The position numbers were made by a program, and so were the translations under genes. Shown piece after piece: positions 52,322 through 60,390 of a stretch of DNA of 64,000 nucleotides; position 1 is the first letter of the stretch, and each line of letters starts with the position of its first letter. The notes under the pieces are model-generated. The model was not told the origin of the DNA and made no database searches. It saw nothing but the letters and a program-made list of their open reading frames with translations. Source of the stretch: Streptomyces cupreus (GTDB taxonomy: Bacteria; Actinomycetota; Actinomycetes; Streptomycetales; Streptomycetaceae); contig NZ_JACMSF010000001.1 in the NCBI RefSeq assembly GCF_014257025.1, positions 310,001-374,000 of the forward strand. The letters run 5' to 3'.

Positions 52322-52561
52322 CCCTCGGCCTCAGAAGAACCCCGCAGCCCGCCCGGTATCCGCCGGTACAACGTGCGTGCATGACCTGAAGGACGCGGGC
52401 GGAGGCTGACCCAGGGTCGTCAAGGCCGTCGGGCTCGTAGCCGCACCCAAAGGCGTTCCGCCCGCGCCTTGGAAGGAGTCGTACGGCCGACTCAGGCGCC
52501 GCTCCTCACCGGGAAGGTCGAACGCTGACGCCCCCGAGTGCACAGCGGTGAGCCCGGAACC

Positions 52562-53533
52562 TCAGCCGCCGAGCCAGGCCTTGACCTTGTCGGGGTTCGC
52601 GTCGATCCACTTCTTGGCCGCCGCCTGCGGTGTCATCTTGTCGAGCGCGATGTACTTCGCGACGGTGTTCTGATCGTCGTTGGTCCACGTGAAGTTCTTC
52701 ACCAGGTCGTAGGCCGGGCTGCCCGATTTGGCGAACTTCGTGCTGACGATCTTGTCGAGGTCGAACACGGCGTAGTCGCAGGCGACCTTCGCGGGATCGG
52801 CGTCACAGCCCTCCGTGTGCTTGGGCAGGTCGACCTTGACCAGCGGTACTTCGGAGAAGAACCAGGACGGCTCGTAGAAGTAGCCGATCACCCATTTCTT
52901 GTTCTTCTCCGCGTCCCGGAATGCCTGGATCAACGCGGTTTCGCTGCCCGCGTACACCACCTTGAAGTCGAGCTTGAGGTTCTTCACCAGGGCCTCGTCG
53001 TTGGTCTGGTACGACGGGTCGCCGTCGAGGAGCTGGCCGTCGCTGCCGGACTCGGACGTCTTGAAGTTCGAGGCGTACTTGTTGAGGTTCTTCCAGTTGG
53101 TGATGTCCGGGTACTTCTTGGCGATCCACGGGGGGAGGTACCAGCCGATGATTCCCTTGTTTCCGGTCGAACCCAGGCTGATGGCGGTCTTCTGCTGGGT
53201 GATGTACTTCTTCTTCAGGTCCGCGTGGCCCCAGTTCTCCAGAATGGCGTCGACCTCGCCCGTCTCGAATCCCTGCCAGCCGATCTCCGCCTTGAGGTCC
53301 TTCTGGACCACCTTGCAGCCGAGTTCCTTCTCCGCGACGTAGGTGACGACTGCCGCGTCGGCCTCGTAGCCCACCCAGGGGCTGACCGCGAGGTTGAAGG
53401 TGCCGCACTTGCCGGAACTGCCCGCGTCGGCGGATTCCTCACCGACCTTCGCTCCGCCGCAGGCGGTCAGGGTGAGGCCGAGTACGGCCATCCCCGCCGC
53501 GCCGCAACGCCACTGCCCTGTTCGTCTTGCCAT
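52562..53533 (-). CDS. Glycine-betaine/proline-type ABC binding lipoprotein (OpuAC/ProX-like)
   Basis: The 323-residue protein has a lipoprotein signal (GMAVLGLTLTACGG, lipobox LTAC, Cys near residue 25) and an OpuAC-type binding domain (VSPWVGYEADAAVVTYVAEK, EVDAILENWGH, GIIGWYLPPWIAKKYPDITN). Aromatic residues typical of quaternary-ammonium binding pockets are present. No permease or ATPase gene is adjacent, so it either works with a distant OpuA/ProU system or is a stray receptor. AAGGAG lies before the ATG at 53533. It follows the FGE gene by 61 bp in the same direction, so the sulfatase island may co-express it. Confidence 0.87.
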   Translation of the reverse strand: MARRTGQWRCGAAGMAVLGLTLTACGGAKVGEESADAGSSGKCGTFNLAVSPWVGYEADAAVVTYVAEKELGCKVVQKDLKAEIGWQGFETGEVDAILENWGHADLKKKYITQQKTAISLGSTGNKGIIGWYLPPWIAKKYPDITNWKNLNKYASNFKTSESGSDGQLLDGDPSYQTNDEALVKNLKLDFKVVYAGSETALIQAFRDAEKNKKWVIGYFYEPSWFFSEVPLVKVDLPKHTEGCDADPAKVACDYAVFDLDKIVSTKFAKSGSPAYDLVKNFTWTNDDQNTVAKYIALDKMTPQAAAKKWIDANPDKVKAWLGG

Positions 53534-53594
53534 GGTCGTACTCCTTGTGCGCCGAGGTGTCGCGCGGTTGTCCGAGTGGTGGAGTCAAGGGGGG

Positions 53595-54488
53595 TCAGGT
53601 CATGTCGAGGACGCACCGGAATCCCACGTTGCCGGTCGCCGAGTCCGGGAAGAGGCCCTGTCGGGCGGCGACCCGGTAGCGGCGGCAGTAGGAGGCGTGG
53701 CAGAGGTAGGAGCCGCCCTTGGCGACGCGCTCCTGTCTGGTGGGGGACGGGGAGAACAGGTCCTCGCACCACTCCCAGACGTTGCCGGTGGCGTTGTACA
53801 GGCCGAAGCCGCCCGGCTCGTAGGCGTTGACGGGGCAGGTGCCGTACCAGCCGTCGGCGGTCGGGTGCCGGTGAGGGAAGTCGCCCTGCCACACGTTCAT
53901 CCGGGGCCGGCCGCCCGGCTCGAACTCGTCGCCCCAGGGGAACACCTTGGCGTGCAGACCTCCTCGGGCGGCGCGTTCCCATTCCGCCTCGGTGGGCAGG
54001 CGTTTGCCGGCCCAGGCGCAGTAGGCGCGTGCGTCGTCCCAGTCGACGTGGACGACCGGATGATCCGCCCGGTCCTCCCAGGTGGAGTGCGGTCCGTCGG
54101 GATGGCACCAGTCGGCGCCCTCGACCTGCCGCCACCAGGGCGCTGCCGCCACCGCGCGGGTCGGCGGGAAGTCGTCCGGGAGCAGCCCGGCGAAGACGAA
54201 CGACCAGCCGATCCGCTCGGCGGAGGTGCGGTGTCCGGTCTCGGCGGCGAAGGCCGCGAACTGGGCGTTGGACACCGTGCAGGCGTCGATCCAGAAGGCG
54301 TCCACGTGCACCGTCCGCACCGGACCTTCCCCGTCGGCCGGGTAGGCGAGGGCATCCTGACTGCCCATGAGGAACTGGCCGGCGGGAACGGCCACCATGC
54401 CCTCGGTGGCCGCCGCGCGGACCGTGGACTGCGAGGGTGTCGGCGGCCGGTCCGCGTCCCGGCCGCCGGACGGTGCGCAGCAGTTCAC
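53595..54488 (-). CDS. Formylglycine-generating enzyme (sulfatase maturase)
   Basis: The 297-residue protein has the FGE/SUMF1 fold: MVAVPAGQFLMGSQDALAYP, KRLPTEAEWERAARGG, NATGNVWEWCEDLF and the active-site pair Cys263/Cys268 in GGSYLCHASYCRRYRVAAR. It uses copper and oxygen to convert the sulfatase cysteine to formylglycine. GTG at 54488 overlaps the stop of the sulfatase gene (GTGA), so the two are translationally coupled. Mycobacteria have the same adjacency of FGE and a large arylsulfatase. Confidence 0.94.
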   Translation of the reverse strand: MNCCAPSGGRDADRPPTPSQSTVRAAATEGMVAVPAGQFLMGSQDALAYPADGEGPVRTVHVDAFWIDACTVSNAQFAAFAAETGHRTSAERIGWSFVFAGLLPDDFPPTRAVAAAPWWRQVEGADWCHPDGPHSTWEDRADHPVVHVDWDDARAYCAWAGKRLPTEAEWERAARGGLHAKVFPWGDEFEPGGRPRMNVWQGDFPHRHPTADGWYGTCPVNAYEPGGFGLYNATGNVWEWCEDLFSPSPTRQERVAKGGSYLCHASYCRRYRVAARQGLFPDSATGNVGFRCVLDMT

Positions 54489-56845
54489 TGTGCCCCCATG
54501 ACGCGCCGGTGCAGTCCGCCGTCGTACTCGGGCGATTCGGCGCCCTGGGCGTCCAGGTCGATGCGCACGGTGTGAATGATCCCGGTGAACTCGTTGTCGA
54601 GTACGGGGTAGTCGTTGCTCACCGGTGTGCTCAGGTCCACTCCGACGTCGAGTGTCTCGTCGAAGGAGAAGTAGTACGGGATGGTCTGCTCGACCCGTCC
54701 CGTCGCGCGCTTCTCCCCGTCCACCAGCAGCTCGGCCGTGCCGCCCTTGCCCAGTCCTCCGCCGTCGTAGGCGAAGTCGAGCCGGATCTCATGCCGCCCC
54801 GATGCGAGGGGCTCGTCGCCACGGACCGTGTACAGGCTCATGCCGAAGTAGTTGTAGGCGTAGGCCGGTCTGCCCTCGGTGAAGTACAGGGTCCAGCCGC
54901 CGAACCGGCCGCCCTGCGCGATGATCACGCCCTCGGTCGTGGTCTCGGGCAGGTCCACGTCGGCGGTGATGCTGTGCGAGCGGTTCTTGACGTTCGGGGT
55001 GGTCTCCTCGGTGAACCGCCGCATGCCCGCACGGTAGGTGACAGAGGTGCGGTCGCCGATCAGATCGATGCGTCCGGCCATGGCCGGGTTCTCCCGCTCG
55101 GTGACCCGGTCGTCCAGCGGGAAAACCTGGTGCTTCGACGCCTCGATGAGGAAGAGGTCCTGCAACTCGCGGAGTTTCCCGGGGTGTTCGGCGGCGAGGT
55201 CGTACGCCTGGCTCCAGTCCGTGCCGAGGTCGTACAGCTCCCAGACGTCGTCGGCAAACCGCCGGTCCCCCTCCGGCACCATCTCCCATGGAATGCCGTG
55301 CCGGGTGACCGCCATCCAGCCGTCGTGGTAGATGCCCCGGTTGCCACACATCTCGAAGTACTGGGTACGGCGGTGCTCGGGAGCGTGCGGATCGGCGAGC
55401 GTCCGCTGCATGCTCGTGCCCTCGATGGGCTGCTGCTCCACCCCGTCCACGCTGAACGGCGCCGGGATTCCCGCACAGTCCAGGATGGTCGGCAGGACGT
55501 CGATCACATGCGAGAACTGGTGCCGGAGCCCACCACGCTCGGCCACCCCACGCGGCCAGTGCAGGATCATCCCGTCCCGGATGCCGCCGAAGTGCGAGGC
55601 CACCTGCTTGGTCCACTGGTAGGGGGTGTTCAGCGCCAGCGCCCAGCCGGCCGGAGCGATCGGGTAGCTGAGGGGGCCGCCGATCTCGTCGATGTGGCCG
55701 ATCATCTCGTCGGGGTCGTCCACGATGCCGTGGCCCAGTCGGTGTTCGACGATCGTTCCTTCGATGCCGCCCTCGCCCGAGGCGCCGTTGTCACCAAGGA
55801 TGTAGAGGATGATCGTGTTGTCCAGTTCGCCGAGCTCCTCCAGAGCGTCGAGGAACCTGCCGACCTGCACGTCGGCGTGTTCGGTGAAGGCGGCGAACGT
55901 CTCCATGAACCGGGCGGACAACCGGCGCTGGTTGTCGCTGAGTTCGTCCCAGTGGGGAACGCCTTCGGCCCAGGGCGCGAGTTCCGTCTCCGGGGGTACG
56001 ACGCCGAGTTCCTTCTGCCGCTGGAGGGTCACCTCGCGCTGCTGGTCCCAGCCGTGGTCGAACCGCCCGGCGTACTTCTCCTGCCATTCACGGCCGACGT
56101 GCAGCGGCGCGTGCGCGGCACCCAGCGCGAGGTAGGTGAAGAACGGCCGGTCCGGGGTCAGGGTGCGCTGGGTGCGCACCCAGTCGATGGCGTGGTCGAC
56201 GAGGTCCTCGGACAGGTGGTATCCGTCCTCGGGCCTGCGATCCGGCTCGACGGGGGTGGTGCCCTGGTACAGCAGGGGGTACCAGTGGTTCATCTCGGCG
56301 CCCATGAAGCCGTAGAAGGTGTCGAATCCCTCTCCGGTCGGCCAGCGGTCGAACGGCCCGACGGCGCTGATCTCCCGCGGCGGGGTCTGGTGCCATTTGC
56401 CGAAGGCGGCCGTGCTGTAGCCGTTGGCCTGCAGGATCTGGGCCATGGTCGCCGCGCTGCGCGGCCGGAACCCGTTGTACCCGGGAGCGGCGGTGGTCAT
56501 CTCGGTGGTGCCGCCCATACCCACCGAGTGGTGGTTGCGGCCGGTCAGCAGGGCCTGCCGGGTCGGCGAGCACAGGGCCGTCACATGAAAGCGGGTGTAG
56601 CGCAGCCCGTTGTCGGCGAGCCGCTCCGCCGCGGGCATCTCGCAGGGTCCGCCGAAGGCGCTGGAGGTGCCGAATCCGAGGTCGTCGACGAGCACGATCA
56701 CCACGTTCGGTGCGTCCTCGGGCGGAGGCACCGGGCCGATCGGAGTGAAGGGGGTCTCCTGGTCGTGGATGTCCATCGCCGTCGTCAGGGGCCTACGGGT
56801 GTCGGGCCGCGGAAGTATGTGCCGTCCGGCGTCGAACTCGCTCAT
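54485..56845 (-). CDS. Arylsulfatase, cysteine (CSPTR) type
   Basis: The 786-residue protein starts with metal motif IVLVDDLGFGTSSAFGG (about 50-66). Cys92 in ALCSPTRQALLTGRNHHSVG is the residue converted to formylglycine. FGKWHQTPPRE and the metal-binding LGDNGASGEGG block follow; a beta-sandwich domain ends the protein. Length and sequence resemble the large mycobacterial AtsA/AtsD enzymes rather than choline sulfatase (about 510 residues). There is no signal peptide, so it should act inside the cell on an imported sulfate ester. ATG at 56845 follows CGGAG. Confidence 0.93.
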   Translation of the reverse strand: MSEFDAGRHILPRPDTRRPLTTAMDIHDQETPFTPIGPVPPPEDAPNVVIVLVDDLGFGTSSAFGGPCEMPAAERLADNGLRYTRFHVTALCSPTRQALLTGRNHHSVGMGGTTEMTTAAPGYNGFRPRSAATMAQILQANGYSTAAFGKWHQTPPREISAVGPFDRWPTGEGFDTFYGFMGAEMNHWYPLLYQGTTPVEPDRRPEDGYHLSEDLVDHAIDWVRTQRTLTPDRPFFTYLALGAAHAPLHVGREWQEKYAGRFDHGWDQQREVTLQRQKELGVVPPETELAPWAEGVPHWDELSDNQRRLSARFMETFAAFTEHADVQVGRFLDALEELGELDNTIILYILGDNGASGEGGIEGTIVEHRLGHGIVDDPDEMIGHIDEIGGPLSYPIAPAGWALALNTPYQWTKQVASHFGGIRDGMILHWPRGVAERGGLRHQFSHVIDVLPTILDCAGIPAPFSVDGVEQQPIEGTSMQRTLADPHAPEHRRTQYFEMCGNRGIYHDGWMAVTRHGIPWEMVPEGDRRFADDVWELYDLGTDWSQAYDLAAEHPGKLRELQDLFLIEASKHQVFPLDDRVTERENPAMAGRIDLIGDRTSVTYRAGMRRFTEETTPNVKNRSHSITADVDLPETTTEGVIIAQGGRFGGWTLYFTEGRPAYAYNYFGMSLYTVRGDEPLASGRHEIRLDFAYDGGGLGKGGTAELLVDGEKRATGRVEQTIPYYFSFDETLDVGVDLSTPVSNDYPVLDNEFTGIIHTVRIDLDAQGAESPEYDGGLHRRVMGAQ

Positions 56846-57038
56846 GTATTTCTCCGATTCGGTGCCCGGCGGGGAAATGTCACATCCTCGCATCGCGGCA
56901 GAATTACCGGCGAAATACAGCTGCCGGCCAGTGACTCCCGGCGTATTCCTGCCTGCGATGCAGTCAAAGTGGCAGCCGCCACCAAGGACGGTCAACAAAA
57001 CGTCCTGGATTCCCGCGAACCGGTTTTGAATGAGGGCG

Positions 57039-57053
57039 ATAGAAAACTTCTAT
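57039..57053. promoter_or_regulatory. LysR-type box (ATAG-N7-CTAT) upstream of the sulfatase gene
   Basis: ATAGAA-AAC-TTCTAT has perfect 6-bp arms and satisfies the T-N11-A rule of LysR-family binding sites. It overlaps the stop codon of the LysR gene and lies about 194 bp upstream of the sulfatase start, in the 204-bp intergenic region that must hold the sulfatase promoter. The remainder of that gap is A+T-richer than average. Confidence 0.5.
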
Positions 57054-57946
57054 ACCTGCAGCGGCCCGTCCTGAGCCGGAGCGGACGCCAGGGTCACGAA
57101 GGCCTGGGCGGCCGGTGACAGCGGGCCGGATCGCCAGACCAGCCGGCCGTGGCGCAGCAGCCGCGGCCGGGGAGACAGCATCCGGGCCCCGCGCAGCACG
57201 GCGTCCCTCGCCATGGAGGCAGGCAGCAGCGCGGCACCGACGCCGGAGAGGACCAGTGGGACGATCATCGCGCGGTGCGCCGTCTCCACGGTGATGCGCG
57301 GGACGACGCCCAGCGCGGTGCACACCTCGTCCACCGCCGCCCGGGTCTCGGTGCCCGGCGGTGTCACGATCAGGTCCAGGGCGGCCAGTTCGCGCGAGGT
57401 GATGGTGTCGCCCGGCGCATGCGGGTGGTCCGGTGGCAGCACGACGTGCATCTCCTGCTCCGGCAGATCGATACCACGCAGGTCGGCCGTGGGCACCGAG
57501 GCGTCCACCAGGCCGAGTTCGCACTGACCGGCCGCGACCATGTGCGCCACGGCCGGGCCCTGTTCGGGATCGACGACACGTACGGAGACCTTCGGATGCA
57601 CGCGGTGGAAGCGGCCGAGCATCCCGGCGAGCGGGTCGACCGAGAGGGTCGTCTGGGAGACGATGTCGAGCCGGCCGCCGCTGAGGCCGAGCACTTCGCG
57701 GACCAGCGAACGAGCCGTGGACAGATCACGCAGGACCTGCCGCGCCGGCTGGACCAGTGCCTGGCCCGCCGCGGTGAGCGCGACACCGTGCGGGAGGCGG
57801 TGGAAGAGCTGCCCTCCGAATTCGCGCTCCAGAGTGCGGATCGCGTGGGACAGCGAGGGTTGGGCGACGTGGAGCGCAAGGGCCGCGGCCGTGAAACCGC
57901 CGTGCTCGACCACGGCGATGAAATACTCCAACTGTCGTCGTTCCAT
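57050..57946 (-). CDS. LysR-family regulator of the sulfatase island
   Basis: The 298-residue protein has the LysR helix-turn-helix (LEYFIAVVEHGGFTAAALAL, then HVAQPSLSHAIRTLEREFGG). The effector domain has SVDPLAGMLGRFHRVHPKVS and IVPLVLSGVGAALLPASMAR. ATG at 57946 gives a standard start; the frame reaches further upstream to 58102 without a matching site. It reads in the same direction as the sulfatase genes, and the box at its 3' end suggests control of the sulfatase promoter. The effector may be a sulfate ester or sulfur-status signal (inference). Confidence 0.9.
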   Translation of the reverse strand: MERRQLEYFIAVVEHGGFTAAALALHVAQPSLSHAIRTLEREFGGQLFHRLPHGVALTAAGQALVQPARQVLRDLSTARSLVREVLGLSGGRLDIVSQTTLSVDPLAGMLGRFHRVHPKVSVRVVDPEQGPAVAHMVAAGQCELGLVDASVPTADLRGIDLPEQEMHVVLPPDHPHAPGDTITSRELAALDLIVTPPGTETRAAVDEVCTALGVVPRITVETAHRAMIVPLVLSGVGAALLPASMARDAVLRGARMLSPRPRLLRHGRLVWRSGPLSPAAQAFVTLASAPAQDGPLQV

Positions 57947-58074
57947 CAGATCTCCGCACGTCCCAGGGCCACCGCACGTACCGGTCCGACGAGCGGCAAG
58001 GACAGTATCTTCCGGCCTGGGCCCGCCGGACGCATCGGCGGACGGAATACCGGGACGAGGACGCACTTGCTGCA

Positions 58075-58290
58075 ATGGTCGAGCGCAGTTCGAGCATGAC
58101 AAACATGGTCGGGGTCGGCCTCGCCGTGGCCTTGGTGAATCTGTCAGCGACTGACTCGTGCACTACTGAGGCGCTGGTGGAAACGCTGCGGGAGCACGAC
58201 ATTCGGCTTCTCCATGTCACCGATTTCGCGTCCGCGGAAATCAGGTTGTGGTCGCAACGGCTGAGGCCGGTTTTCGCGGCGTTCTCGAAA
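58075..58290 (+). pseudogene. CGNR/ABATE-domain protein, N-terminal fragment
   Basis: The frame from ATG at 58075 encodes VGVGLAVALVNLSATDSCTT, then LVETLREHDIRLLHVTDFAS and IRLWSQRLRPVFAAFS, the N-terminal stress-sensing ABATE region of actinobacterial CGNR zinc-finger proteins. Beyond about 58290 similarity is lost, and no CGNR motif or zinc finger is found up to 58570. The gene is divergent from the LysR regulator. A deletion has removed the C-terminal DNA-binding half. Confidence 0.55.
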
Positions 58291-58575
58291 CCGAGCGATG
58301 GGCGGCAGTGCGGGCGGTGGACTCGCCGGGGCGCTGGCGCTGCCGGCCCGCGACCGAAGCGGCCCGCGCGTCATCGGGCAGGCGCTGATGTGCCCGATGC
58401 CCGACGACCGCAACGACAGCCCGTCCGCCCACCAGATGGTGGGCCTGGGCGTGTAGGACCGCACCTCCAACGAGACCGGCCGGAGCGCGCTGTTGGGGGA
58501 AGCGCGGGGAACGGCCGATGTCTCGCCCCTGATGTACGTGTCCGGGCGAAGGAGAGCCGACATGGTTAGGCAATC

Positions 58576-58785
58576 ATGGGTTCGGTGGTGTCGCCGGACG
58601 GCTTCATCGCCGACGACCACGACCAGGTGGGACCGCTGTTCGACTGGTACGGCAACGGAGACGTCCGCTGGACCACTATCCGGGCGGTGACAACGAGTGC
58701 CGCACCACGCAGGCCTCGGCATCATGCGCCCAGTACCGGATCGTGGCCTGCGTCGTCCACCGCCGGCTGGCGGGCCCAGGCTTGT
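58576..58785 (+). pseudogene. Dihydrofolate reductase-family (RibD C-terminal-like) fragment
   Basis: MGSVVSPDGFIADDHDQVGP followed by LFDWYGNGDVRW is the N-terminus of the DHFR/RibD-C family. The next family block, GGDNECRTTQASAS with VVHRRLAGP, is readable only in another frame from 58683, so a frameshift lies between about 58665 and 58683. The family usually begins with more residues before SPDGFIAD, and no Rossmann remainder follows. The fragment ends before the acetyltransferase gene. Confidence 0.6.
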
Positions 58786-58841
58786 GTCACAACTTGCCCA
58801 ATCCGTACGGACCTTCGCCTGTAACGGCTAGGGCGCCTGCC

Positions 58842-59315
58842 ATGATCGTGATCATGGGGATACACATCGCACCGGCCGCGGTGGCCGACTTCCACGAGGT
58901 CCTGACCGATCACTCGCGTTACTGGGGCGAACGCGACCTTCGGTCGCTGCACCTTCTGGCCCTGGTGCAGGAGTTCGGTTCCACCTGCTTGGTTGCCCGG
59001 GCCGAGGACGGAATCCACGGGTACATCTTCGGGTTCGTCACCCCAGACGGCACCGGGTACGTGCATCTGATCGCCACGCGGGATGATGCCCGTGGCACCG
59101 GTCTCGGGCGTCGTCTGTACACGGCGTTCACTGAAGCAGCGGAACGTCACGGTGCACGGAAGTTGAAGGCGATCACGTCAGTCGAGAACACCGGCTCGAT
59201 CGCCTTCCATCGCAGCCTCGGCTTCGACACGAAGATCGTCGACGACTACAACGGCCCCGGCCGGGCTATGGCCGTCTTCCACCGAGATCTGCCGCCCAAC
59301 GTCTCACGGCCCTGA
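58842..59315 (+). CDS. GNAT-family N-acetyltransferase
   Basis: The 157-residue protein has the GNAT acetyl-CoA-binding motif A (HLIATRDDARGTGLGRRLYT), motif B (NTGSIAFHRSLGFDTK) and N-terminal strands with CLVARAEDGIHGYIFGFV. The acceptor is unknown. ATG at 58842 is used; another in-frame ATG is four codons downstream. It lies directly downstream of the DHFR-like fragment. A short direct repeat and an IS5 remnant follow. Confidence 0.85.
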   Translation: MIVIMGIHIAPAAVADFHEVLTDHSRYWGERDLRSLHLLALVQEFGSTCLVARAEDGIHGYIFGFVTPDGTGYVHLIATRDDARGTGLGRRLYTAFTEAAERHGARKLKAITSVENTGSIAFHRSLGFDTKIVDDYNGPGRAMAVFHRDLPPNVSRP

Positions 59316-59319
59316 CCCA

Positions 59320-59373
59320 CCACCGTCACCGGTAATCGCTCCCCAGCCACCGTCACCGGTAACCGCTCCCCAG
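59320..59373. repeat. Tandem 27-bp direct repeat
   Basis: Two adjacent copies (59320-59346 and 59347-59373) differ at a single base; the unit begins CCACCGTCACCGGTAA. It sits between the GNAT stop and the IS5 remnant, possibly duplicated by the insertion or slippage. Confidence 0.8.
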
Positions 59374-59401
59374 GTCGTCAGCCGTGGGATGATCTTGGTT
59401 C

Positions 59402-59736
59402 GTGGCACGTGGAGATCTGACGGGCCAGCAATGGGCGCTGCTGAAACCGTTGTTGCCGAGGGCCAAGAAGCCCGGCCGCCCGCTGACATGGGCCCGGCGA
59501 CAGCTGGTCGACGGCATACGGTTCCGGGTCCGCACCGGTGTCCCGTGGCGGGACATGCCCGCCGAGTACGGACCCTGGGGTCGGGTGTACGACCTGTTCC
59601 GTCGATGGCAGCGGGACGGCACCTGGCATCGGATCTTCACCGCATTCCAGGCCCGGGCGGATGCCAAGGAGCTGATCACCTCGCGGTCCGCTACGAGGCC
59701 ACCGTCCCCGTTGCCGCCATCAACGAGTGGTTGTGA
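59402..59736 (+). mobile_element. IS5-family insertion sequence remnant
   Basis: The N-terminal part of an IS5-type transposase is intact from GTG at 59402 (DLTGQQWALLKPLLPRAKKP, TWARRQLVDGIRFRVRTGVP, HRIFTAFQARADAKELI). At about 59682 it is joined in a different frame to the family's last 18 residues (LAVRYEATVPVAAINEWL, stop at 59734-59736). The catalytic middle (DDE) has been deleted, and the element is dead. Its 3' end supplies the last codons and the stop codon of the convergent acetyltransferase gene. Confidence 0.78.
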
Positions 59737-60271
59737 CGTACTGGTCCGACGACAACTCGAACACCCGAACTCGCCGACCGCAGGTGGGATTCACGGTCTC
59801 ACGGACCGGATGCATCCCCAGTTTGGTCATGATCCGTTCGGAGGCGTCGTTGCCTACTTGAGTGATGCTGACGATCCGCTCCAGCCCTCGCTCTTCGAAC
59901 CCGAACCGTACAGCGGCCGCAGCGGCCGCAGCGGCCTCGGTGGCCAAGCCCTGCCCCCAGTGGGAACGTCCCAGCCGCCAGCCGACCTCAACCGCCGGCA
60001 GTATCTCCGGCAAGAAGTCGGGCACCGAAAGGCCGGTGAACCCGGCCAGCTCGCCAGTGGACCGGATCTCCACGGCGAACAGGCCGAAGCCCTGTGACTC
60101 CCACTCGCTCTCCCATGCCTGGACCCCGCCGCGAGTCTGCTGTTCGTCACGGACGCTGCCGTCACGGATCCACCGCATGACCTCAGGGTCGGCATTGATG
60201 GCAGCCATGGGCACAACGTCTTCTTCATGCCAGCGACGCAGGATTAAACGGGGAGTCTCAAGCGTGACCAT
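59720..60271 (-). CDS. RimJ/RimL-like GNAT acetyltransferase
   Basis: The 183-residue protein shows the family pattern: LETPRLILRRWHEEDVVPMA at the start, VGWRLGRSHWGQGLATEAAA as acetyl-CoA loop, and VGNDASERIMTKLGMHPVRE. The acceptor is unknown. ATG at 60271 is preferred on alignment; upstream ATGs at 60307 and 60331 are possible but lack a better site. Its last five codons lie in the IS5 remnant, so the natural C-terminus may have been replaced. Confidence 0.82.
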   Translation of the reverse strand: MVTLETPRLILRRWHEEDVVPMAAINADPEVMRWIRDGSVRDEQQTRGGVQAWESEWESQGFGLFAVEIRSTGELAGFTGLSVPDFLPEILPAVEVGWRLGRSHWGQGLATEAAAAAAAAVRFGFEERGLERIVSITQVGNDASERIMTKLGMHPVRETVNPTCGRRVRVFELSSDQYVTTTR

Positions 60272-60390
60272 CCAATCATTCTGGATTACAAATGGGCTCT
60301 CCGTCATCCTCACCAGGCACTTTCGATACACGCCCTTGATGTGCCGAGCGGCTGCGCGCGCTCGCGGAATGACCGGCCCCGCCGGGTGGG

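Noticed and set aside
54485..56845. Choline sulfatase (BetC)
   Set aside because: At 786 residues it is much longer than BetC and its domain blocks resemble the large mycobacterial arylsulfatases; the betaine-type receptor alone does not prove choline sulfate as substrate.
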